A program made the translations under genes and the position numbers. The notes under the pieces are model-generated. The model had not been told where the DNA came from. It saw only the letters and a program-made list of their open reading frames with translations, and ran no database searches. Positions 1 through 7,577 of a stretch of DNA of 11,282 bases are shown here, in pieces (position 1 is the first letter of the stretch; each line of letters starts with the position of its first letter). The stretch comes from Acidobacteriaceae bacterium (GTDB taxonomy: Bacteria > Acidobacteriota > Terriglobia > Terriglobales > Acidobacteriaceae), in the NCBI GenBank assembly GCA_003156495.1, contig PMHC01000135.1:1-11282 (forward strand). Reading direction: 5' to 3'.

Positions 1-3000
1 GGGAGTTGTTGGCGCCGAAGAACCCTCCGGCAAACCAGTGCGGGCTGATCTGGTAAGCCGCCTGGGCGCGCAGATCGTAGTTGGGGCCCACGCTGGTCTT
101 GGCCGGAATGTACTCGGCAATCGCGGTGCCGGGGAACAGCGGCGTCTGGTCCTCCTGGAAGGCCTGTACGCCGAGGCTGCCCAGGATGTTGTAGTGCCAG
201 TGGGTTCCGGAGTGGGCGGCCCAGGTGAAGGGGACGTTGGCCAGGAAGTAGGCCTGGGGGCTGAAGTAGCCGCCCATGCCGTGGGTGAAGGCGTTCTGGT
301 TGTTGGTGTAGTGCATGGCGAAGAAGTTTGCGCCCACGTTCAGATTGCCGAACTCGGGCGCGGCGTAGGCCCGCCAATAAGCGCCGCCGTTGCCGTCGAA
401 GCGGCGATTGTCGAGGACGTGATAGCCGTTGATGTACTGCCCGCTGGCGGCAAAGTAATAGCCCGACTCGGCGTTGCCGTGCTTGATCTGAATCTGACCC
501 TGGTTGTAAACCACTCCGCCCCAGATCTGGCCGAGGGTGCCGAGCGTGTCGCCCTTCGGATCGCGCAGGCCGGAGTAGGAAAGCTGCGAGTCCTTGATCG
601 AGTCGCGGACGAAGTTGAAGGTGAATGGACCGCCGGCCGGCGTCCAGGAGAAGCGGCCGGTGATGGTGGCGATCAGAAAATTGGCCGGCGTGTATCCGCC
701 AGCGATGGCAAAGTGCGGAAAGGCGAGTTGCAACTCGCCGCCCAATCCGGAGGCATTTTGCTGCGCCGGAATCGTAGTGCTGGTATTGGCAAGCGTGCCG
801 ATCGGCTCGGCGATGCTGACCAGTTTGCTTCCCGTAGTGGTCGACTGAGTAACGGAGATGGTGGCGTTGCCGTTGGCCTGTCCGGAATCGAGAAAGACCG
901 GGCGGGCAACAGCGGTAATGCGAGCGTGGTAGCCGAGGGGCGCGGAAACCTCGAAGGGCGCTTCAACGTCTGCCAATTGACTGTAGCCCGGATCGCCGGT
1001 GCGATAGCTGAGCAGGGCTGCGCCGCCCAGCCAGCCGCTATAGCTGCTCTCGATGGCCTGCAACTGCGTCTCGGCCTCTTCACGCGGGCTGAGGGCGTGT
1101 GGGCGGCGCTGGGTGCGAATCCAGGGGCCGCGCAACGGCGGAAGATTGCGCTGTTCGAGCTCCTCGTCGGTCAGGCCGCTGTCGGAAGAAGACTGCGGAG
1201 CGGGCTCATCGGGCAGTGCGGCCGTCTGCTGAGGCGCCGGCGCGGACTCGGCGGGTAGCGCGTTTCCACGGATCGGTGCGCTGCCGAGCGTAGGTTCGGA
1301 TTCATAGTCGGCGTGCCTGCGCGCCTTTTTAGACTTTTTGTGCTTGGTCGACGAAAGAGTCAACTGCTCGTTGCTGGCCTTGGGCTTGGCCGGCGTAACG
1401 GCTGTTTCCTGCTGCTGCGCGGCGGACTGCTGTTGCTGCGGCGTGGAATAAGCGCCGGTCACAATATCCTGAGGTGAAGGCGTGTACTGCGCCAAGTTGT
1501 AGACGCCCTGCCGGGCGGGCGCTTGCGTGGCCATCGCGGAGGCGTTAGGCACGTTGTGGATCAGCGTCGCCGACCCCTGCGTGAGCTGGCTATCGGTTTG
1601 CTCGGCGAACAGGGCCAGCGAGAGCGCTGCCTGCGCGTTCATCGGCTGCGAGGTAATACGCAAGGGCGTTTGCGACGTTGCGCCAGCCTCTTGCGCACCG
1701 TCGGCGACCGACTGCAGAATCGCGCTTTGCTGAATCAGCACCGGGCCGGAGAAAGAAGCGTTGTGGCCGGTTTTGCGCGAATAGAAGAGCGGCGCGGCGA
1801 TCACCTTGCCGGTTGCGCCGCTGGGTGTGTAGACCGGCCCCTGCGAGCGCGAGGGGATCGGCAGCGGATTGTTGGAAGGCGCGGTGATGGGCACAGTCTG
1901 ACTGGGCGCCGGCGCGGCGACGGGCAGCGAGGCGGCCGGAGCCTGACGCTTGTAGGAGGGCAGCGGAGCAAGTTTGTCGGCCGTGGGTAGCGGGTCGAAG
2001 CGCGGATCGAGCAAGTGCTTGGTTTCGCCCGGTCCTGGAGCGTTGTAGCTGCCAGACGGCGTTACCAGACCGTAGTCGAGCCCCTTGATACTGGAGCCGG
2101 CGGGCATGGCGGAGAGCGCCGCGCGCCAAAAGGCGCTGGCGCGCTCATTGTTGCCGCGCGCCTGCTCAAAGCGGGCCGCGAGACTGAGCACCAGAGGATC
2201 GTTGGGATAGCGGGAGAGCGCAATGCGCAGCCAAGCTTCGGCCTGCGCCAGATCGCCGGCCGAAATCGCCGCCGAAATTGCACCCTGGAAATCGCCCGCG
2301 CTGGCCTCGTTCAGCGGAATGGTTTTAAAGAGCGTGAGCGCCTCTTGCGAGCGGCCAACGCGCGCATAGGCTCCGGCCACGGCCAAACGGATCGAGGAGC
2401 TACCGGGATAGTCCAGCGAGGCGGCTTGAAGAATCTGCACGCCGCGCAGCAGGTGGCCGCTCTCGATCGCTTCGGTGGCGCGACGGACGGCCCAGTCGCC
2501 CCAGAGATCTTCCACCTGCTTGTGCTGGTCGGCGGTCAGGTCGGAACGCACGTCGAGCCGTTGCAGCAGCGGATAGAGAGCCACATCGTCGTGCAGATTG
2601 TAAAGCAGCCAGGCGTGCTGCACCTCAAGCGAAGCTGGTGCCGAGGTGCGATGCACAAGATAGTAGTTTTCGACGCGATTGAGATAGACGGTGGCGCGTG
2701 TCGTATCGCCGGCGGAGAAGTAAAGGCTGGCGATGCCCTGCACCCACTCGATGTCGACCTCAAGCTGACGGCGAACCTCGGGAGGAATTTTACCGAGCTC
2801 GTCGATGGCTTCTGCGTTGCGGTTGCCCGACATCAGCGAGAAGACCAAGCCCTTCCAGGCGTCGGAGGCCATCGAGTGCGGCGGGTTGGGCACAATCTCC
2901 GGCTGGCCTGAAGCGCTCTGCGCTACGGCGTGAAGATGAACGGAGCGCAAGAGATTAGCTTTTACGCGCACGGCCGGACGGACAGGCATCCAGGCGGCGC

Positions 3001-6000
3001 GCATCAGGCGCGCGCGGCGCGGCGAAGGATTCCAGGCGGCGAAAAAGACGCGATGCGAGCGGATCTGACGCGGAGTGCGCGTCCACGAAGCCAGGATGGA
3101 ATAGGTCGAGCTCGCGGCCTGCCGGCGAAGATGCAATGCGATATTGGGCGCCTGCACGGGCATCTGCTGGCTGACGCCGCTTGGGTTCGAAGGCGAGGCC
3201 GATTGCGCCGGCTGCGATTGCGGCAGAATGACGGGAGCATTGCCGTAATAAGGATCGGAGCCGTAGGCGGGCAGCGAAGGCAGCCTGGTGGTTTTGGCGA
3301 AGGGCTCGTTTTGCGGATCGAGCAGCCGCTGCAAGTCAGCGGCGGTGACGGCGCGATGCGCCTTCTTGCTCTGCTCGGGATAAACCAGAGCGTGAGCCAG
3401 CCGGTCAACAGGCGTGACTTTGGGCATGACGGCCAACGAGGCGCGATAGTAATCGGCGGCGCGCTCGCTGTCGCCGCGCGCCTGCTCGTAGCGGGCGGCC
3501 AAAGTCAGAATTCCCGGATCATTCGGGAAGCGCTCCATGGCCTGACGCAGCCAGAGCTCAGCTTGATTTCTATCGTTAGCGGCCAGAGCGGCGCTGACGG
3601 CACCCTCGAAGTCGCCGGCCGAAGAATCCTGCATGGGCACGGTTTTGAAGAGAGCCACGGCCTCTTTGGCGCGGCCGACGCGGGCAAATCCGCCGGCGAC
3701 GGCTTTGCGCACGGCAAGATTGTTCGGGAAGGCCTGCGAGGCGGCGTCAAGAATATCGACGGCGCGCGGCACGTCGTTGTTTTCCATGGCCGCGGCGGCG
3801 CGATGCACGCTCCAGTTAGCCCAGATCTCCTGCACGGTTTCGCGCTGCGCCACGGTCAAATCACTGCGCCCGCCCAGATGCATCAGCGCGACGTAAAGGG
3901 CGCGATCACTGCCGGTGTTGTAGAGCAGCCAGGCGCGCTGAATGGCGATATTCGGCGGCGGCAGAGTTTTGCTTTTAGCGTAGTAGGCGTCGACGCGATT
4001 CAAGTAGTCGATGGCGTGCGCCGTGTCGCCGGAGACGGCGTAAAGGCTGGCCTCGGTCTGCAAAAATTCAATGTCGTCTTCAAGCAGCTTGCGCGTGGGC
4101 GCGGGAATCTGCGCAATCTCCTGCAAAGCCTGCTGATTGCGCTTGGTGGCGGCCAGAGTGGAGATCATGCCCTTCCAGGCGTCGGCTCGGTCGGGATGAT
4201 CGGTGATTACCTGGCGATAGATGGCGTAGGCCTGATCGGTATTGTTGCGCAGCAAATAGATACCGGCCAATTGCAATTGCAACGCGACGCTGGGCTGGCC
4301 GCCGGCGGCGATCTGAAGTTTTTCGGCGCGCTCTAAAAAGCCCTGTGCCACGTCGTATTGATTGGCCTGCTGGTAGACCGCGCCCAGCATGGCGAGGAAG
4401 CCAGGGTCCGATAGCGCCGCTTCGTAAGTAGCAGCGGGCATTTTGCCCACGCTGTCGATGGCCCGCTCGTCCTGCCCGAGTTCGTGCTGCGCGTCGATGT
4501 AGCCGATCCAGCCGGAAACATTGTCGGGGCTGGCGGCGAGCACCTGCGAGTAAAGCGCCAGAGCCTGCTCGTAGTGCTTGGCCTCCATCAAAATGCCGGC
4601 GTATTGCAGCTTGGTTCCGATCAGCAGATTGCCGCCCTTGTCGGGAAAAGGCAACGAGAGCGCGACGGATAAAACGTGCTGCGCCTCGGCGTTGCGCCCC
4701 TGGGCCAGATAGATGCCGGCCAACGCGTGCAGATATTCGGGATCGCGATTGAGCGCGGCCTTGACCGATGAGGGAAAGCGCGCCGAAATGGCGAGCGCCT
4801 TGGCGTTCTGCTTGTCGTTGGCGTAGGCCAAAAAAAGTCCGCGCCAGCCGGCGGACGAGCCGGGCTGGATGCGCAAAAGCTGATCGTAGACGGTGGCGGC
4901 GGCGGTGTACTGCTGCTGCTTGACGTAGAGGCCGGCCAAGCCATTGAGCGCGTCGGCGCTGCGCGGATTCATGTCGAGCGCGGCACGATACTTGATCGCG
5001 GCCACATTAAATTGGTTCTGCTCGACGGCGCGCGAAGCCTCGTCCATGGTGAACCAGAAACGCGAGCTGGCCAGAGCATCTTCGACACTCTTGGCCTTGT
5101 AGCCCTTTTGCTCGGCCTGCGTGAGATAGCCGATGGCACCGCCGAAATTTTTCTGCTGCATGCGCAAAAAGCCCATGCCCGCGGCCACGCGTCCGTTGTC
5201 GGGATCTTTGGCCAGCAACTCGGTAAAGCGCTTTTCGGCCTCGTCGAGCCGGTGCCCGTTGAGCGCCGCAAAGGCCGCGCGCTCCTCGGCGGTGCGCGCA
5301 ATGCCGGAGTTCATCTGCGCCAGCTTGGCTTCGTTCTGCTTAAGGTGGGTTTCAACCTCTGTGTCTTTGGGATGGTTCTTGAGGTATTCGCGCAGCTCGG
5401 CGGCCGAAGACGGATTGGCCGAATCCCACATCAAGGCCTGACGCAACGGCGCCTGCGCCTCGGGATCGTTTTGATGCGTCCAAAGCAGGCGGATGCCTTC
5501 GGAGCGGGTGCGCTGCTCGTAGGTGAGCATAATGCCCAACTGAATGGCGTAGCGGGCGTCGCCCGGGTTGCGCGAGGCCAGATTGCGCAGCCCGTCAATG
5601 GCGGCTTGTTTGCCGCCGTTGGTTCCATAAAGCGTTTGATAGTACCCCAGTGCAATGTCGCCCTGCGGCGGATTGTTGCCGTAGAGCTGACGATAGATGC
5701 GCATGGCCTCGTCGTTGCGCCCCTGTTTAGAGAGTTCCCCGGCTTGGCGAAGCTGCGAGCTGGAAGCGACGGTGCTCGGCATCGCTTGAATTTTGGCGAT
5801 ATTGGAATCGCGGGGATTGACGCGGCGCAGACGGTCGAGCGTCTGATTGGAAAGATCGCTCGAGCCCATCAGTTTGTAATCGCGAGCGAGCCCGGCCAGC
5901 GCCTCGGTATTATTGGGCGTCGAAAGCAGAATCTGCTGCCACAACTGGACAGCCATATCGGGCCGGCCGCGGGATTCGAGCGCATGAGCCTTGGCCACCA

Positions 6001-6133
6001 GTCCGGCGCGCACCGCATCGGCCGAGCTGGCGGCGGATTTGGTTTTCGATTGCGCGCAGACCACCGGCATCACCAGCAACAGACAGCCGGCTACCATTAA
6101 GCTCGCTTTCCAAGCTCCCTTGCGTACCCTCAT
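1..6133 (-). CDS. bcsC: BcsC, giant TPR and outer-membrane cellulose exporter, 3'-truncated by the window edge
   Basis: BcsC carries the glucan through the periplasm and outer membrane. I read the whole frame codon by codon: 2044 codons without a stop. Residues 1-27 are a Sec signal peptide (basic start, hydrophobic core, likely cut VCA-Q). TPR block 1 spans about 30-905 and includes BcsC-type repeats such as AAFAALNGHRLDEAEKRFTE. A Pro-rich linker and an Arg/Trp-rich patch (1005-1064) follow, then TPR block 2 (about 1085-1345), a Pro/Gln/Ser linker (about 1377-1690), and from SYSGWLGG (about 1697) the C-terminal barrel domain. The barrel shows alternating short strands and ends at the window edge with HWFAGGFFGANNS, so probably only tens of residues are missing. 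E. coli BcsC is 1157 residues, so this protein is nearly twice as long, mainly through the duplicated TPR unit and linkers. The start overlaps the bcsZ stop as ATGA. An in-frame ATG 12 bases upstream (6145) is an alternative. The family call is very secure; the role of the extra regions is unknown. Confidence 0.95.
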   Translation of the reverse strand, partial: MRVRKGAWKASLMVAGCLLLVMPVVCAQSKTKSAASSADAVRAGLVAKAHALESRGRPDMAVQLWQQILLSTPNNTEALAGLARDYKLMGSSDLSNQTLDRLRRVNPRDSNIAKIQAMPSTVASSSQLRQAGELSKQGRNDEAMRIYRQLYGNNPPQGDIALGYYQTLYGTNGGKQAAIDGLRNLASRNPGDARYAIQLGIMLTYEQRTRSEGIRLLWTHQNDPEAQAPLRQALMWDSANPSSAAELREYLKNHPKDTEVETHLKQNEAKLAQMNSGIARTAEERAAFAALNGHRLDEAEKRFTELLAKDPDNGRVAAGMGFLRMQQKNFGGAIGYLTQAEQKGYKAKSVEDALASSRFWFTMDEASRAVEQNQFNVAAIKYRAALDMNPRSADALNGLAGLYVKQQQYTAAATVYDQLLRIQPGSSAGWRGLFLAYANDKQNAKALAISARFPSSVKAALNRDPEYLHALAGIYLAQGRNAEAQHVLSVALSLPFPDKGGNLLIGTKLQYAGILMEAKHYEQALALYSQVLAASPDNVSGWIGYIDAQHELGQDERAIDSVGKMPAATYEAALSDPGFLAMLGAVYQQANQYDVAQGFLERAEKLQIAAGGQPSVALQLQLAGIYLLRNNTDQAYAIYRQVITDHPDRADAWKGMISTLAATKRNQQALQEIAQIPAPTRKLLEDDIEFLQTEASLYAVSGDTAHAIDYLNRVDAYYAKSKTLPPPNIAIQRAWLLYNTGSDRALYVALMHLGGRSDLTVAQRETVQEIWANWSVHRAAAAMENNDVPRAVDILDAASQAFPNNLAVRKAVAGGFARVGRAKEAVALFKTVPMQDSSAGDFEGAVSAALAANDRNQAELWLRQAMERFPNDPGILTLAARYEQARGDSERAADYYRASLAVMPKVTPVDRLAHALVYPEQSKKAHRAVTAADLQRLLDPQNEPFAKTTRLPSLPAYGSDPYYGNAPVILPQSQPAQSASPSNPSGVSQQMPVQAPNIALHLRRQAASSTYSILASWTRTPRQIRSHRVFFAAWNPSPRRARLMRAAWMPVRPAVRVKANLLRSVHLHAVAQSASGQPEIVPNPPHSMASDAWKGLVFSLMSGNRNAEAIDELGKIPPEVRRQLEVDIEWVQGIASLYFSAGDTTRATVYLNRVENYYLVHRTSAPASLEVQHAWLLYNLHDDVALYPLLQRLDVRSDLTADQHKQVEDLWGDWAVRRATEAIESGHLLRGVQILQAASLDYPGSSSIRLAVAGAYARVGRSQEALTLFKTIPLNEASAGDFQGAISAAISAGDLAQAEAWLRIALSRYPNDPLVLSLAARFEQARGNNERASAFWRAALSAMPAGSSIKGLDYGLVTPSGSYNAPGPGETKHLLDPRFDPLPTADKLAPLPSYKRQAPAASLPVAAPAPSQTVPITAPSNNPLPIPSRSQGPVYTPSGATGKVIAAPLFYSRKTGHNASFSGPVLIQQSAILQSVADGAQEAGATSQTPLRITSQPMNAQAALSLALFAEQTDSQLTQGSATLIHNVPNASAMATQAPARQGVYNLAQYTPSPQDIVTGAYSTPQQQQSAAQQQETAVTPAKPKASNEQLTLSSTKHKKSKKARRHADYESEPTLGSAPIRGNALPAESAPAPQQTAALPDEPAPQSSSDSGLTDEELEQRNLPPLRGPWIRTQRRPHALSPREEAETQLQAIESSYSGWLGGAALLSYRTGDPGYSQLADVEAPFEVSAPLGYHARITAVARPVFLDSGQANGNATISVTQSTTTGSKLVSIAEPIGTLANTSTTIPAQQNASGLGGELQLAFPHFAIAGGYTPANFLIATITGRFSWTPAGGPFTFNFVRDSIKDSQLSYSGLRDPKGDTLGTLGQIWGGVVYNQGQIQIKHGNAESGYYFAASGQYINGYHVLDNRRFDGNGGAYWRAYAAPEFGNLNVGANFFAMHYTNNQNAFTHGMGGYFSPQAYFLANVPFTWAAHSGTHWHYNILGSLGVQAFQEDQTPLFPGTAIAEYIPAKTSVGPNYDLRAQAAYQISPHWFAGGFFGANNS
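1065..2002 (-). other. Pro/Gln/Ser-rich low-complexity linker of BcsC
   Basis: This stretch encodes about 310 residues between TPR block 2 and the barrel. It is rich in Pro, Ala, Ser, Thr and Gln, with a Gln run at 1409-1441 (PQQQQSAAQQQ) and a basic cluster at 1313-1345 (KHKKSKKARRH). No TPR pattern is visible. It is probably a flexible periplasmic tether, possibly contacting peptidoglycan or the glucan; those contacts are inference. Confidence 0.7.
2003..2863 (-). repeat. Intragenic repeat unit 2 in bcsC (residues 1091-1377)
   Basis: This is the second copy of the TPR-rich unit, starting DAWKG 440 codons after the first DAWKG and ending at LLDP 437 codons after the first LLDP. Landmark motifs occur in the same order as in unit 1, and nucleotide identity is visible in places, such as cccttccaggcgtcgg at the start of both copies. 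At about 51% protein identity the duplication looks old. Both units lead into Pro-rich linkers, so the duplicated module probably included the start of its linker. Confidence 0.9.
3314..4183 (-). repeat. Intragenic repeat unit 1 in bcsC (residues 651-940)
   Basis: This is the first copy of a TPR-rich protein repeat. It begins DAWKG and ends at the LLDP motif. It shares with unit 2, in the same order, YLNRV, AWLLYN, RSDLT, ARVGR, LFKT, SAGDF, FPNDP/YPNDP, LAAR and EQARG, followed by a less conserved tail that again ends LLDP. A hand alignment of the gap-free part gives 130 identities in 254 residues (about 51%). The tail before LLDP differs by three codons between copies. Confidence 0.9.
6130..6133 (-). 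promoter_or_regulatory. ATGA stop-start overlap of bcsZ and bcsC
   Basis: The TGA of bcsZ (6130-6132) shares bases with the ATG of bcsC (6131-6133). An AGGA lies 11 bases upstream of this ATG inside bcsZ, and a stronger GGGAGGAG lies further upstream near 6159-6166. The overlap argues for translational coupling and for one mRNA covering both genes. Confidence 0.75.
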
Positions 6134-7317
6134 TTGCGTTTCCATCCTACGATCAGCTCTCCTCCCGGTCCAAACCTAAATCTGGCATCGAGATATCCCG
6201 TTGCAAACAAGGCGAGATTCTGATCGTAATATGCGATACCTGTTCCGTACAATCCTGATTTTTCATCCTTTTGCGCGTTGAGACGAACAATTTGCCGGCC
6301 CATAGCCCGAGAAGAATCAGGATAAGAGCGTAAATAAGGCAGCAGGGCCGCTGTAAAGCCTACAGGACCATCTTGCTCCTGCGGAAGCCCCTGGTCGCTG
6401 ATCTTTTCCGGGGGGGCATCATGATCGGCAAGATAGGCCTTCATGCCGGGAACGGCGTTGAGAATGGCCGCGCGCTGGGCGTCGTGGGGATCGATCATTC
6501 CCGCCCAAAGGTAGACGCGGATGGCATCGTAGCTGCCGCCGGCCCAACCGGCAACGGGGCCTTCCTTTTCGGCTTGCGAGGGCAGAACGGTGGGATAAAA
6601 GCCGTCGCCAGGGACGTACTGAATCCAATCCATGGCGTAGCCGTGACGCGAGCTTTGCGCCAGCAGGCGCGGAATGCCCAAGGCGATCTGCCGCCACGGG
6701 CCGGAGGGATCGTAGACGGCAAGCCGCTCAAAGAGGACGTAGGGCAGGTAGCTGGGATTGAGAATCCATGTGCGATCGCGATGAAAGCCGGTTGGCGCCG
6801 GCAACAGCATGGGGCCAAAGCCGGGCAGGTCGGCGACTTCGGATTTGGCGATCAGGGCCAGCATGGCGCGGCCTTGCAGCGTGTAGCCGGTTGAATTCCA
6901 GAGGCGCCCGGCCTCGAGCAGCGAATAGGCCATCCATAGATCGGCGTCGGAGGCGGGGTTGGGATCGAGGAGCGTCCACTCCCCTTCTTTATTTTTTCCC
7001 CAGAGCCAGCCCGGCAGATGCGTGGCCAGATCGCCGCCAGCGAGATTGTCGCGGGTCCAGATCAGCGCGCGGTCGAAGGTGGTGCGATCGTTATCGGCCA
7101 ACGCAAAGAACATGGCGTAGGCCTGACCTTCCGAGGTCGAATGCTGGTCGCCGCTGGAATCGTAGACGCGGCCGGTCTGCTGATCGATGAAGCGCGCCGC
7201 ATAGGAATGCCAAAGCTGCCAGGGGCTTTCTTTACAGCCGCCCGTCACGGAAAACATCGAAGATAAGGCCACAAGCAGTAAAAGGCGCTTTCCCGGCCGG
7301 GATTTCAATAGGCCCAT
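6130..7317 (-). CDS. bcsZ: BcsZ, periplasmic endo-beta-1,4-glucanase (GH8)
   Basis: This glycoside hydrolase family 8 cellulase cuts beta-1,4-glucan in the periplasm and tunes cellulose length or releases stalled chains. From the chosen start it is 395 residues (E. coli BcsZ is about 368). It aligns along its length with E. coli BcsZ: STSEGQ with the general-acid Glu63, LPGWLWGK, the NPASDADLWMAYSLLEAGRLW block (Asp124, Asp126), NPSYLP, SYDAIRVYLW with Asp264 in the position of the catalytic base, and PVGFTAALLP. The frame is open up to an ATG at 7440, but the ATG at 7317 is preferred. It has a GGTGGAG ribosome site 10 bases upstream and begins directly with a basic and hydrophobic signal sequence. 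The extra 41 codons would be translated from an intergenic inverted-repeat segment. The signal ends VTGGC with Cys28, so the enzyme may be lipid-anchored, although Thr and Gly before the Cys make a weak lipobox. Its TGA overlaps the bcsC ATG, implying coupled translation. Confidence 0.96.
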   Translation of the reverse strand: MGLLKSRPGKRLLLLVALSSMFSVTGGCKESPWQLWHSYAARFIDQQTGRVYDSSGDQHSTSEGQAYAMFFALADNDRTTFDRALIWTRDNLAGGDLATHLPGWLWGKNKEGEWTLLDPNPASDADLWMAYSLLEAGRLWNSTGYTLQGRAMLALIAKSEVADLPGFGPMLLPAPTGFHRDRTWILNPSYLPYVLFERLAVYDPSGPWRQIALGIPRLLAQSSRHGYAMDWIQYVPGDGFYPTVLPSQAEKEGPVAGWAGGSYDAIRVYLWAGMIDPHDAQRAAILNAVPGMKAYLADHDAPPEKISDQGLPQEQDGPVGFTAALLPYLRSYPDSSRAMGRQIVRLNAQKDEKSGLYGTGIAYYDQNLALFATGYLDARFRFGPGGELIVGWKRK

Positions 7318-7327
7318 CGCTGGTATT

Positions 7328-7334
7328 CTCCACC
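7328..7334 (-). promoter_or_regulatory. Ribosome binding site of bcsZ
   Basis: GGTGGAG on the minus strand ends 10 bases before the ATG at 7317. It is the main sequence reason for choosing this start over the in-frame ATGs at 7440 and 7368. Confidence 0.6.
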
Positions 7335-7351
7335 CAAAGTAGCTTTTAGCC

Positions 7352-7490
7352 TCTAGAAATGGTTGCATAAATTTCCCCGACCGCCTAGGAAAGATCCCTC
7401 CGGGGCTACAGCCCTCAATGAGCAGGCTTTTTTGCGACAAGGCTCAAAGTCGCGCCCCTTCAAAGCCCTATTGATGCAACCATCTCTCGA
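7352..7490. repeat. 139-bp segment bounded by imperfect 21-bp inverted repeats
   Basis: The ends, 7352-7372 and 7470-7490, are inverted copies matching at 18 of 21 positions, with the perfect 10-base core ATGGTTGCAT / ATGCAACCAT. Smaller dyads lie inside, including AGGGCTGTAGCCC and GCGAC...GTCGC. The layout resembles a REP-type or miniature inverted-repeat element. No flanking target duplication is obvious. The rest of the 260-base bcsAB-bcsZ gap (7318-7577) holds only the stem-loop at 7515-7548 and the bcsZ ribosome site; I see no convincing promoter. Confidence 0.55.
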
Positions 7491-7514
7491 ATTCCACTCC
7501 TAGCTTACCCTTGT

Positions 7515-7548
7515 CGCCGGGATCGGTGCGAAAAAATCGATCCCGGCG
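7515..7548 (-). promoter_or_regulatory. Strong stem-loop between bcsAB and bcsZ
   Basis: CGCCGGGATCG and CGATCCCGGCG form a perfect 11-bp stem around a 12-base loop, starting 29 bases after the bcsAB stop. A run of six T lies in the loop on the minus strand, but no T-run follows the stem on either strand, so it is not a canonical intrinsic terminator. It could protect or process the 3' end of bcsAB RNA, or lower bcsZ-bcsC expression relative to bcsAB; these roles are inference. Confidence 0.6.
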
Positions 7549-7577
7549 CAAAGCCGCGCGAAGCTAGAAGATAACGG

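Noticed and set aside
38..1258. Plus-strand open frame of 406 codons
   Set aside because: It lies antisense to the bcsC barrel and linker, shows no recognisable domain, and arises from GC-rich codon bias of the opposite strand. The same reasoning removes the plus-strand frames at 2930-4336, 5012-6100, 7980-8858 and 8862-10148.
3004..3408. Minus-strand 134-codon frame over the BcsC linker
   Set aside because: It overlaps the verified bcsC frame, is Arg/Pro/Ser-rich without a domain, and bcsC continues uninterrupted through this stretch.
6083..6133. Lipobox VAGC at residues 14-17 of BcsC
   Set aside because: The hydrophobic core runs on past this Cys to a better signal-peptidase I site (VCA-Q at 27/28), and BcsC exporters are not lipoproteins.
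7318..7440. 41-codon N-terminal extension of BcsZ
   Set aside because: It would place a non-hydrophobic leader ahead of a clear signal sequence, is encoded largely in the inverted-repeat segment, and lacks the ribosome site seen before 7317.
7515..7548. Intrinsic terminator ending the bcsAB transcript
   Set aside because: The stem is strong, but no T-run follows it on either strand; the only T-run is in the loop.
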